Part shown: positions 44,309 to 51,750 of the stretch, one piece after another | Position numbering within the stretch: the first letter of the stretch is position 1 | Layout of the letters: the number at the start of each line of letters is the position of its first letter | Source: Bacteroidales bacterium | GTDB taxonomy: Bacteria; Bacteroidota; Bacteroidia; Bacteroidales; GCA-2748055 | Direction of reading: 5' to 3' | DNA: 64,000 bases | Assembly (NCBI GenBank): GCA_020636775.1 | Contig: JACJXF010000005.1 | Coordinates: forward strand, 40,522 to 104,521 | The notes under the pieces: generated by a model | Database searches by the model: none | What the model was told of the DNA's origin: nothing | Seen by the model: the letters and a program-made list of their open reading frames with translations, nothing else | Made by a program: the position numbers and the translations under genes

Positions 44309-46462
44309 ATGAAAACATACCTTACAAACCAGATTAAGAACATTGTGCTCCTTGGAAATGCAGGCTCGGGAAAAACAACCCTGGCCGAAAGCATGCTTTT
44401 TGAAGGTGGCATTATAGATCGCAGGGGAGACATAGCCAGCAAGAATACTGTATCCGATTTCAACCTGATTGAACATGAAAATGAATCCTCCATATTTTCA
44501 ACAGTTCTCTATACAGAATATAATGATAAAAAGATCAATTTTATAGATGTTCCTGGTTCTGATGATTTTGTTGGCGGAACCATCTCGGGATTGCATATAG
44601 CCGACTCAGCTCTCCTTTTAATAAACGCACAGAATGGTATTGAAGTAGGTACCGAGATTCATAACCGCTGGGTGGAAAAATTTCAAAAGCCATTAATTAT
44701 TGCAATCAATCATCTGGATCACGATAAGGCCAATTACGAAAAATCCCTTGAAATGCTTAATGAAAGGTTCAGGGGAAAAATAGCCGGCATACAATACCCT
44801 GTTAACGCAGGCCCCGGTTTTAATTCCATAATTGACCTTATAAAAATGAAGTTATTAAAATATCCGGCTGACGGGGGAAAACCTGAAATTCTGGATATAC
44901 CTGCAGACGAGCTTGACAGAGCCACAGAACTAAAGGCCGAACTTATTGAAAAGGCCGCAGAGAATGATGAGAATCTGATGGAGCTTTTCTTCGAAAAGGA
45001 GACTCTTACTGAAGATGAAATGAGAAAAGGTATTTCCGTTGGTCTTTTAAACAGAGGTATGTATCCCGTTTTTTGTGTTTCCGGGAAGAAAAATATAGGC
45101 GTTGGCAGACTAATGGAATTCATTTCAAATGTAGCTCCGTCTCCCGACCAGCTTCCTGCACCGAAAGATAAAAGTGGTAACGAAATTAAATGCGATCCAA
45201 AAGGCCCGGCTGCCTTGTTTGTTTTTAAAACTACCATTGAACCACATATCGGTGAGGTAAACTATTTTAAAGTAATGTCGGGTGAAATCAGCGAAGGCAT
45301 GGACCTGGTTAATGCCCGTTCGTCAAAACAGGAAAGGCTTTCTCAGATTTTTGCAGCCGCCGGTAAGCACAGGGAGAAACTTTCAAAAATGGTTGCGGGT
45401 GATATCGGGTCAACTGTAAAATTAAAATCAACAAAGACTGGCGATACCCTGGGTGCCAGCAGCAACATCAATTTTCCGCATACTCCCTACCCGGAACCCA
45501 AATACCGCACTGCAATTCGTCCCTTGAATGAAAGTGATGATGAGAAGCTTGGTGAAGCCCTCAACCGTATCCATGAGGAAGATCCAACACTTCTTATCGA
45601 ATATTCGAAGGAATTGAAGCAAATTATTCTATCGGGTCAGGGTGAGTACCATTTAAATATTGTAAAGTGGCATCTCGACAATATCTATAAAATAGATACC
45701 GAGTACCTTACACCCAAAATTCCTTACAGGGAAACTATTACCAAGTCGGCTCAGGCCGACTACAGGCATAAGAAACAGTCGGGGGGTTCTGGTCAGTTCG
45801 GTGAAGTTCATATGCTTATTGAGCCCTTTATTGAGGGTGCAAAAGAACCCGAGACATTTAAGGCAAATGGTAAGGAGATGAAGCTTTCTCTCAGGGGAAA
45901 AGAAGAACATGAACTTCCATGGGGCGGTAAACTGGTATATTATAACTGTATCGTTGGAGGATCAATCGACGCCAGATTTATGCCTGCAATCCTGAAAGGG
46001 ATTATGGAGAAAATGGAAACAGGTCCGCTTACAGGATCCTACGCCAGGGATATCCGGGTATTCGTTTACGATGGTAAGATGCACCCTGTGGATTCAAACG
46101 AAATATCCTTCCGTCTTGCTGGTCGTAATGCCTTTAGTCAGGCCTTTAAAAACGCCGGACCAAAAATCCTTGAACCTATTTACCTGGTTGAAGTGCTGGT
46201 TCCGGGCGATCGTATGGGAGATGTAATGAGTGACCTCCAGGGAAGAAGAGCAATAGTGCAGGGAATGAGCAGTGAAAAAGGATTTGAAAAGATAACAGCC
46301 AAAGTTCCTCTTGCTGAAATGAATAAATACAGTACTTCACTTAGTTCCATAACAAGTGGCCGCGCAATATATTCCATGAAGTACAGCGAATACGCTCAGG
46401 TTCCGGGCGACGTTCAGGAAGCCTTGCTGAAAGCTTATGAGGAAGAAGCTGACGAAGAATAG
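44309..46462 (+). CDS. EF-G paralogue (EF-G2) with altered GTPase switch residues
   Basis: 717 residues with the full EF-G domain order: G domain, domain II (GEVNYFKVMSGEISEGMDL), domain III (SGQGEYHLNIVKWHLD), domain IV (KKQSGGSGQFGEVHMLIEP) and domain V (GDRMGDVMSDLQGRRAIVQGM). The P-loop GNAGSGKTT is sound, but switch I lacks RGIT (it reads ENESSIFST), switch II is DVPGSDDF with Ser84 in place of the catalytic His, and NKxD is NHLD. As I recall, a paralogue of this kind in Bacteroides thetaiotaomicron supports translation without GTP hydrolysis and helps during starvation and gut colonisation. It is divergent from the superoperon carrying the canonical EF-G, with its own promoter. Confidence 0.92.
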   Translation: MKTYLTNQIKNIVLLGNAGSGKTTLAESMLFEGGIIDRRGDIASKNTVSDFNLIEHENESSIFSTVLYTEYNDKKINFIDVPGSDDFVGGTISGLHIADSALLLINAQNGIEVGTEIHNRWVEKFQKPLIIAINHLDHDKANYEKSLEMLNERFRGKIAGIQYPVNAGPGFNSIIDLIKMKLLKYPADGGKPEILDIPADELDRATELKAELIEKAAENDENLMELFFEKETLTEDEMRKGISVGLLNRGMYPVFCVSGKKNIGVGRLMEFISNVAPSPDQLPAPKDKSGNEIKCDPKGPAALFVFKTTIEPHIGEVNYFKVMSGEISEGMDLVNARSSKQERLSQIFAAAGKHREKLSKMVAGDIGSTVKLKSTKTGDTLGASSNINFPHTPYPEPKYRTAIRPLNESDDEKLGEALNRIHEEDPTLLIEYSKELKQIILSGQGEYHLNIVKWHLDNIYKIDTEYLTPKIPYRETITKSAQADYRHKKQSGGSGQFGEVHMLIEPFIEGAKEPETFKANGKEMKLSLRGKEEHELPWGGKLVYYNCIVGGSIDARFMPAILKGIMEKMETGPLTGSYARDIRVFVYDGKMHPVDSNEISFRLAGRNAFSQAFKNAGPKILEPIYLVEVLVPGDRMGDVMSDLQGRRAIVQGMSSEKGFEKITAKVPLAEMNKYSTSLSSITSGRAIYSMKYSEYAQVPGDVQEALLKAYEEEADEE

Positions 46463-46550
46463 GAAAGGGAGAGTGAGTGTGTGGGTAGGAGAGCGAGTGT
46501 GAGTGTGAGAGTGGGATTGAGAGCGTGATTGAGAGTGGAGCGAGCTTAGA
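46463..46550. repeat. GAGTGT/GAGAGTGA low-complexity tract after the EF-G paralogue
   Basis: About 88 nt of purine/T-rich degenerate 6-8-nt repeats on the plus strand (units such as GAGAGTGA, GAGTGTGA, GATTGAGA). It follows the stop codon at once and contains almost no C. A similar tract at 47928-47990 encodes the signal peptide of the neighbouring gene. See findings. Confidence 0.7.
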
Positions 46551-46570
46551 TTTGCCGGAATTTAATAAAA

Positions 46571-46608
46571 AAGCCTGTCTGATTGCCTTTGGGTCGTCGG
46601 ACAGGCTT
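46571..46608. terminator. Bidirectional rho-independent terminator
   Basis: AAGCCTGTCTGA (46571-46582) pairs with TCGGACAGGCTT (46597-46608) with one G-U or mismatch, around a 14-nt loop. A-rich sequence precedes it and T-rich sequence follows, so it can end both the EF-G paralogue transcript (plus) and the convergent gliding-type gene (minus). Confidence 0.85.
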
Positions 46609-46639
46609 AATTTTTTATAAGAAAATCAGATTATTCCAG

Positions 46640-48001
46640 CTAGCGGTAAAGGTAGACGGTTCCTCTTTTGACTTCCTTACCAAAGGATTTTGAATCCCAT
46701 CCGGTTGGGGTGATTACCCAAAAATAGACTCCCGGGGATGCTTTTCGTGTTGAATTTAACACATTCCCATTCCATCCATCCCAGGTATACATATCTGTTA
46801 TATATTCCTTGTAAACCAATTTACCTGCCCTGTCAAAAATCCGTATATCAAACTCCTTAATTGACTGAGACTTAACATTGAAAAAATCATTCAAACCATC
46901 TTCATTGGGAGAAAAGACATTGGGAACCTCCAGAATGCTTGGGAGAACAACAATCGGGTCGGTAAGTGAAAATGTGTCAATACAACCTGCAGCTGATGTG
47001 ACAACCAGAGCAGGATAATAATCATTTGGTATCTTATAAATGTGCTCCGGCTGGTATTCAACAGAAGTAGTAAATTCATTTGAGAAGATGTCGGATCTGG
47101 CGCTATCGGAATATATCCATTCATAACTGAATCCATTTATAGATTTATTGGTAAATTTAATAATCATAGGTGCGTCACCCTGCACCGGTGAAGGAGCATC
47201 CTCAAAAACTCTTGGATCAACTTCCTTATTTAACATCTGCATGGTAAACCAGGGTTCAAGCACCGGATCCGGTCCAACCTGGTTAGATATATATAATACA
47301 GAGTCAACTCCCTGCACACCAAAACTATCAGTTGCCGTAAGAATATACCAGGTATCCTTATATGGAGGTTTGTAGGTAGTGTTCGGATCCAGTACCCTGG
47401 AAGCATTGGGAATTTTTAAATCCGGATTATCGGATGTCCATAAAAAGGTAAAACCATTCACAGCAATTACTTCTTCCTTGCTTACCGGATCGTAGTAGCG
47501 AAATGTGTCGGGAGTTACAAACCCACTCAATGTGAGAAAATCGCAGGTAAAATATGTCTGGGGTACCTGACCAAGAAAATCCTTGGTAACAGAAACCTGC
47601 AGCTTATCAATAAAAACCCAGGCGGTAAAACTGGTATCCACATCAACACCGTTATATAAATGAACGCGGTAACCACCGCTTCCCAGATTACTGAGGGTTG
47701 ATTGTGAAAGTCCTGTTTCGGAAAGCAGGGGAATATCAAAGTTCCCTGAGACCTGGTTGTATTGGGTCCAGTCGAAATTTAAACCGGCATTGGGCAATAA
47801 TGAGGCAATAAGACTACCCTTTTCAGTACCGGAGGGAGAATAAAACGCAAAGGCCATGTCATTTCCGCTGTATACCGGGTAGCTTAGCAATTTTGATCCA
47901 TTGGCAGATGGAGATGAAATCTGGGCAGAGAGAGAAGCAATAGTAAGAGTGAGGGTGAGAGTGAGAGCGGAAATGTGAGTACGAGCACGGGCATGTAGCA
48001 T
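46640..48001 (-). CDS. Secreted T9SS type B (gliding-motility C-terminal domain) protein with PKD-like domains
   Basis: 453 residues from the ATG at 48001; an upstream TTG at 48040 is possible but less likely. The signal peptide has an Arg/His n-region and the core ALTLTLTLTIASLSA. The middle holds Ig/PKD-like beta domains (FLWTSDNPDLKI, PMIIKFTNKSINGFSYEWIYSDS). The last 90 residues are the type B sorting domain: VPNVFSPNEDGLNDFF, IRIFDRAGKLVYKE, WDGWNGN and SPGVYFWVITPTG. This targets the protein through T9SS, often with PorP/SprF-type partners. The function of the middle is unknown; adhesion or surface structure is likely. Convergent with the EF-G paralogue. Confidence 0.88.
   Translation of the reverse strand: MLHARARTHISALTLTLTLTIASLSAQISSPSANGSKLLSYPVYSGNDMAFAFYSPSGTEKGSLIASLLPNAGLNFDWTQYNQVSGNFDIPLLSETGLSQSTLSNLGSGGYRVHLYNGVDVDTSFTAWVFIDKLQVSVTKDFLGQVPQTYFTCDFLTLSGFVTPDTFRYYDPVSKEEVIAVNGFTFLWTSDNPDLKIPNASRVLDPNTTYKPPYKDTWYILTATDSFGVQGVDSVLYISNQVGPDPVLEPWFTMQMLNKEVDPRVFEDAPSPVQGDAPMIIKFTNKSINGFSYEWIYSDSARSDIFSNEFTTSVEYQPEHIYKIPNDYYPALVVTSAAGCIDTFSLTDPIVVLPSILEVPNVFSPNEDGLNDFFNVKSQSIKEFDIRIFDRAGKLVYKEYITDMYTWDGWNGNVLNSTRKASPGVYFWVITPTGWDSKSFGKEVKRGTVYLYR
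47928..47990. repeat. GAGTGAGA-type low-complexity tract inside the signal-peptide coding region
   Basis: On the plus strand AGAGTGAGGGTGAGAGTGAGAG and flanking units resemble the tract at 46463-46550. On the coding (minus) strand it gives alternating Leu-Thr codons (CTC ACT), the hydrophobic core of the signal peptide. Confidence 0.65.
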
Positions 48002-48332
48002 GCAACATCGAATACCCTTATATAAAAATGGAATTTTCAAGAAGTTTTGTTTGAATAATGATAACTCAAGGACGGGGAATTTATTTTATACAAATATCTG
48101 AATTTATATTTTAACTCCAATATTAAAAAAAACTATGTGTTGCTGGCTGATTTTTTGGTATTAATCATATTAAGAATAAATATTCATGTTCTAATAATAA
48201 TACATAAAAACCTTCAGCCTCTTTGGGGTCTGTGCAAAAATATTATTTCACAAAGAAACACCGAGAATAAATTGATTATTTGAGAATATGGAAGAAAAAT
48301 GTTAAACAATTCACTTATTTATCCTTAAAATC
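48002..48332. other. 331-nt AT-rich intergenic region
   Basis: No gene seen. It separates the divergent T9SS type B gene and the GxxExxY pseudogene. It contains CTTTGGGGTCTGTGCAAAA (48221-48239) and TTCACAAAGAAACACCGAG (48247-48265), of the kind often found around GxxExxY genes. No full TTG/TAnnTTTG promoter was recognised. Confidence 0.5.
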
Positions 48333-48704
48333 ATGGAAATTAATCAAATCACAAAAATTATAATTGGAGCCGCAATCGATGTACATAAAAACCTTGGTCC
48401 CGGATTATTGGAATCAACATATGAGGAATGACTGGATTTCGAATTAAAAAGTGCAGGTTTAAAAACTTCAAGACAATTTTCTGTTCCAATTACCTATAAA
48501 AATATAAGATTGGATTGTGGGTACAGAATTGATATATTAGTTGAAGACTTAGTTGTACTCGAATTAAAAACAATTGAGTCATTTGCTCCGGTTCATGAAG
48601 CACAGATATTAACATATATGAAGCTTGCTAAAAAACCTGTGGGTTTACTAATTAATTTTAATGTCACCCTGCTAAAGAATGGATTAAAGAGATACATAAT
48701 CTAA
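48333..48704 (+). pseudogene. GxxExxY family protein, interrupted by an in-frame TGA
   Basis: The frame from ATG 48333 to TAA 48704 encodes a complete 123-residue GxxExxY protein (PD-(D/E)xK nuclease-like fold) except for TGA at codon 33 (48429-48431). Before it: KIIIGAAIDVHKNLGPGLLESTYEE, with the family motif G...E..Y. After it: LDFELKSAGLKTSRQFS, then DILVEDLVVLELKTIES with the nuclease-type D...E.K, and QILTYMKLAKKPVGLLINF. In the family the TGA position is normally Cys (TGC or TGT), so one base change explains the break. The part after the stop could be translated from an internal start but would lack the family motif. Treated as a recent pseudogene. Confidence 0.85.
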
Positions 48705-48735
48705 CCCTCTGAGGAGCTTTGTGTAACAAATAATC

Positions 48736-48755
48736 TACACAGAGTACCCTGTGTA
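48736..48755. repeat. Short hairpin TACACAG/CTGTGTA downstream of the GxxExxY pseudogene
   Basis: Perfect 7-bp arms (48736-48742, 48749-48755) and a 6-nt loop. It lies in the GTGTAA/CTCTGAG-type flank of the pseudogene, not followed by a T-tract. Possibly part of the repeat that surrounds these genes. Confidence 0.35.
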
Positions 48756-48835
48756 AGAAAGGTTGAAAAGTTTTTCCCTTTTCTCCCCATTAAAAGAATT
48801 TCAAATAGTATTTTGGCGGACTGAAAAAAGACATT

Positions 48836-51112
48836 GTGAGGGAACTGATAAAAGATTTAAATAAGGAACAGCAGGAGGCTGTTTTTAATTATAAGGGAGC
48901 GTCACTGGTAATTGCCGGAGCAGGCTCAGGGAAAACCCGTGTACTCACCTACAGGATTGCACATATGCTTACCGAAGGGGTTCACCCGGCAAGCATCCTG
49001 GCCCTGACCTTTACCAACAAGGCTGCCAATGAGATGAAAACCAGAATTGCCGACCTGGTTGGCAGGGATGCTGCCCGCAAGCTCTGGATGGGGACTTTTC
49101 ACTCGGTTTTTGCACGCATCCTCAGAATTGAATCGGCCGCCCTCTCCTATCCTTCCGATTACACCATTTATGATACCACCGACTCCAAAAACCTTATAAA
49201 GACAATCGTCAAGGAGATGAAGCTTGATGATAAAATTTATAAAACCTCGGAAGTACTGGGTCGTATTTCGAACGCAAAAAACAACCTGGTTACTCCTGAG
49301 GCATATGCTGCCAGCTCAGAGATAGCCACCCGCGATAATGCCAGCAGGCGACCCATGATGGCTGTAATATACAAGCACTACGCCGCCCGTTGCAGGAAAG
49401 CCGGCGCCATGGATTTCGACGATCTCCTGCTCAATACCAATATACTTTTCAGGGACCACCCCAAAATCCTTCAAAAGTATCAGCAGGCTTTTCGCTATAT
49501 TCTTGTGGATGAATATCAGGATACAAATTACAGTCAGTATCTTATTATAAAAAGACTTGCAGAAAATCACAGCAATGTATGTGTTGTGGGCGACGATGCT
49601 CAGAGCATTTATTCATTCCGGGGAGCAAGGATTGAGAATATTTTAAACTTTAAAAGAGATTATCCGGAAGCGGTAATTCACAAACTGGAGCGTAATTACC
49701 GTTCCACACGGACCATCGTCAATGCAGCAAATTCAGTTATTGCCAACAACAGGGATCAGATACACAAAAAAGTTTATTCCGAAAAAGCAGAAGGCGAGAA
49801 AATACGAATTATTGAAGCACGGGCTGATAATGAAGAAGGGTTTTTGATTGCCAGCCTCATAAAAGATCTCCTGTTTGCAAAACAATACCAGTATAAGGAT
49901 ATCGCCATTCTTTACCGTACCAATGCACAGTCGAGGATTTTTGAAGAATCGCTCCGGAAAATGAACATTCCCTATAAAATATATGGCGGGGTATCATTTT
50001 TCCAGAGAAAAGAGATAAAAGATATACTGGCATATTTCAAACTGATTGTCAATACAGCCGATGAGGAGGCCTTTAAAAGGATCATCAATTATCCCCTGAG
50101 AGGAATCGGGAAAACAACGGTTTTGAAACTCGAAGAACTCGCCCTGGCTATGAATCTGACTATATGGGATGTTATCGGAAACGATTCCCTGATGCAGGCC
50201 AATTTCAATAAAGGGGTAATTTCTAAAATTCAGGCTTTTAAAGATTTCATAAACGAATACATGGCTAAGCTGGATGAGATGGAAGCTTTCGATATTGCCT
50301 TCACCCTGCTTTCTTCCCTGGGTATCCTGAAAGAACTCCGGGATGACAAAACTCCTGAGGGAATCAGTCGTTACGAGAATGCTGAGGCCCTTTTAAATGG
50401 TATTCGTGAATTCACTGAATCCCCTGAAGAGGAAACACAGCGCGGTCTGGCAGACTACCTTCAAACCGTAACCTTGCTGACGGATGCCGATACTGAAAAA
50501 CCGGAGGACTACAACAGGGTAACCCTCATGACCATTCATTCTGCCAAAGGACTGGAATTCAAACATGTTTGTATTGTGGGAGTGGAAGAAGAGCTTTTCC
50601 CGTCTCATATGTCAGTCACTCTACCCTCTGATCTTGAGGAAGAGCGCCGCTTATTCTATGTTGCCCTCACCCGCGCAGAAGACAGCATAAGCCTGAGCTA
50701 TGCAAACACCCGATATAAGTGGGGCCTGCTGGGGAATTGCAACCCAAGCCGGTTTATCTCAGAAATTTCGGAAACTTACCTCGACTATCCTCTTCCCTTA
50801 AATTCAGGCCCTCAACCAAAACCCAACACGGGAAATGATTTTTCAAAAACCTCAAAGCCATATGGTTCCGGAGCCGCATCAACAGGCTTTTTAAAAGAAA
50901 GAAGGCTTGTAAGAATGGATAAGCCCGTTCAGAATGGCAGCACTGAATCGTCCGATCCATCCCAGATAAGACCCGGTCAGCATGTTGAACACCCCCGGTT
51001 CGGAATCGGTGAAGTGCTTATTCTCGAAGGTGATAAGGCAACTGTAGAGTTCCCTGGGCATGGTAAAAAGCAACTCCTTCTGAAATTTGCAAAACTAAAA
51101 ATTGTGAACTAA
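48836..51112 (+). CDS. ATP-dependent DNA helicase of the UvrD/PcrA family
   Basis: 758 residues, superfamily 1A helicase that moves 3'-5' on DNA in repair and replication restart. Motif I is AGAGSGKTRVLTYR, Ia LTFTNKAANEMKTR, II VDEYQDTN, III VVGDDAQSIYSFRGA, IV YRSTRTIVNAAN, V LMTIHSAKGLEFKHV, VI VALTRAEDSISLSY. A C-terminal tudor-like PcrA segment (PGQHVEHPRFGIGEVLILEGD) supports PcrA/UvrD rather than RecB or AddA. The start is GTG at 48836, which gives the usual MRELIKDLNKEQQEAV; no ATG is available nearby. Followed by the DUF4290-like gene (35 nt). Confidence 0.95.
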   Translation: MRELIKDLNKEQQEAVFNYKGASLVIAGAGSGKTRVLTYRIAHMLTEGVHPASILALTFTNKAANEMKTRIADLVGRDAARKLWMGTFHSVFARILRIESAALSYPSDYTIYDTTDSKNLIKTIVKEMKLDDKIYKTSEVLGRISNAKNNLVTPEAYAASSEIATRDNASRRPMMAVIYKHYAARCRKAGAMDFDDLLLNTNILFRDHPKILQKYQQAFRYILVDEYQDTNYSQYLIIKRLAENHSNVCVVGDDAQSIYSFRGARIENILNFKRDYPEAVIHKLERNYRSTRTIVNAANSVIANNRDQIHKKVYSEKAEGEKIRIIEARADNEEGFLIASLIKDLLFAKQYQYKDIAILYRTNAQSRIFEESLRKMNIPYKIYGGVSFFQRKEIKDILAYFKLIVNTADEEAFKRIINYPLRGIGKTTVLKLEELALAMNLTIWDVIGNDSLMQANFNKGVISKIQAFKDFINEYMAKLDEMEAFDIAFTLLSSLGILKELRDDKTPEGISRYENAEALLNGIREFTESPEEETQRGLADYLQTVTLLTDADTEKPEDYNRVTLMTIHSAKGLEFKHVCIVGVEEELFPSHMSVTLPSDLEEERRLFYVALTRAEDSISLSYANTRYKWGLLGNCNPSRFISEISETYLDYPLPLNSGPQPKPNTGNDFSKTSKPYGSGAASTGFLKERRLVRMDKPVQNGSTESSDPSQIRPGQHVEHPRFGIGEVLILEGDKATVEFPGHGKKQLLLKFAKLKIVN

Positions 51113-51147
51113 AGTAATTAAGCTTAGCTTTGCATAAAATTTATAAA

Positions 51148-51744
51148 ATGGATTACGATTACAATACAGGTCGAAAGAAGATGGATCTTCCCGAATACGG
51201 CCGAAATGTGCAGAAGATGGTAGATCATATCAAGACCATTGAAGACAGGGACGAAAGAAATAAGGCTGCCCGCACCATTATTAGCATTATGGGAAATCTG
51301 AACCCTCACCTGCGTGACATTGCGGATTTCAAACACAAACTCTGGGATCACCTTGCTATTATTGCAAATTTTGAACTGGATATAGATTCACCCTACGAGA
51401 CTATTGAAAGAGCCAAGCTCATTGAAAAACCAAAACCTCTTACCTACAACCAGGGAGGTATTCGCTTCAAACATTATGGTAAATATATGGAGCAAATGGT
51501 AAGCAAGGCAGTTGAGATGGAAGAAGGCGAAGAAAAGGAAAATCTGATTCATATGCTGGCTAACCATATGAAAAAATCCTATCTTACCTGGAATCGCGAG
51601 GTAGTAAACGACGAACATATTTTTCTTGATCTGAAGGATATTTCAAAAGGAAAAATAGATCTTAGTGTTGAAACCATTAAATTGTCGGAAACACGGGATA
51701 TCCTCAACAAGAGCCGCAAGAAAAAACCGATTAAAAAGAAATAG
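51148..51744 (+). CDS. DUF4290-like Bacteroidota-specific protein
   Basis: 198 residues from the ATG at 51148 (an upstream TTG is rejected). It is cytoplasmic and helical, with no signal peptide. Conserved-looking segments are YNTGRKKMDLPEYGRNVQKM near the start, NPHLRDIADFKHKLWDHL, and IRFKHYGKYMEQMV. It ends with a basic tail (KSRKKKPIKKK). From memory this is the DUF4290 family, which is typically found just upstream of murA in this phylum; here murA starts 6 nt after the stop. A link to peptidoglycan synthesis is inferred only from position. Family name is moderate confidence. Confidence 0.7.
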   Translation: MDYDYNTGRKKMDLPEYGRNVQKMVDHIKTIEDRDERNKAARTIISIMGNLNPHLRDIADFKHKLWDHLAIIANFELDIDSPYETIERAKLIEKPKPLTYNQGGIRFKHYGKYMEQMVSKAVEMEEGEEKENLIHMLANHMKKSYLTWNREVVNDEHIFLDLKDISKGKIDLSVETIKLSETRDILNKSRKKKPIKKK

Positions 51745-51750
51745 TAGCTT

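Noticed and set aside
48002..48040. TTG start at 48040 for the T9SS type B protein
   Set aside because: It would put 13 extra residues with two Cys before a good signal peptide; the ATG at 48001 is better.
48429..48468. TGA in the GxxExxY gene as a selenocysteine codon
   Set aside because: A GCAGGTTT segment lies about 22 nt downstream, but the only stem there is 4 bp (AAGT/ACTT), no sel genes are seen and this family is not known to contain selenocysteine. A nonsense mutation is simpler.
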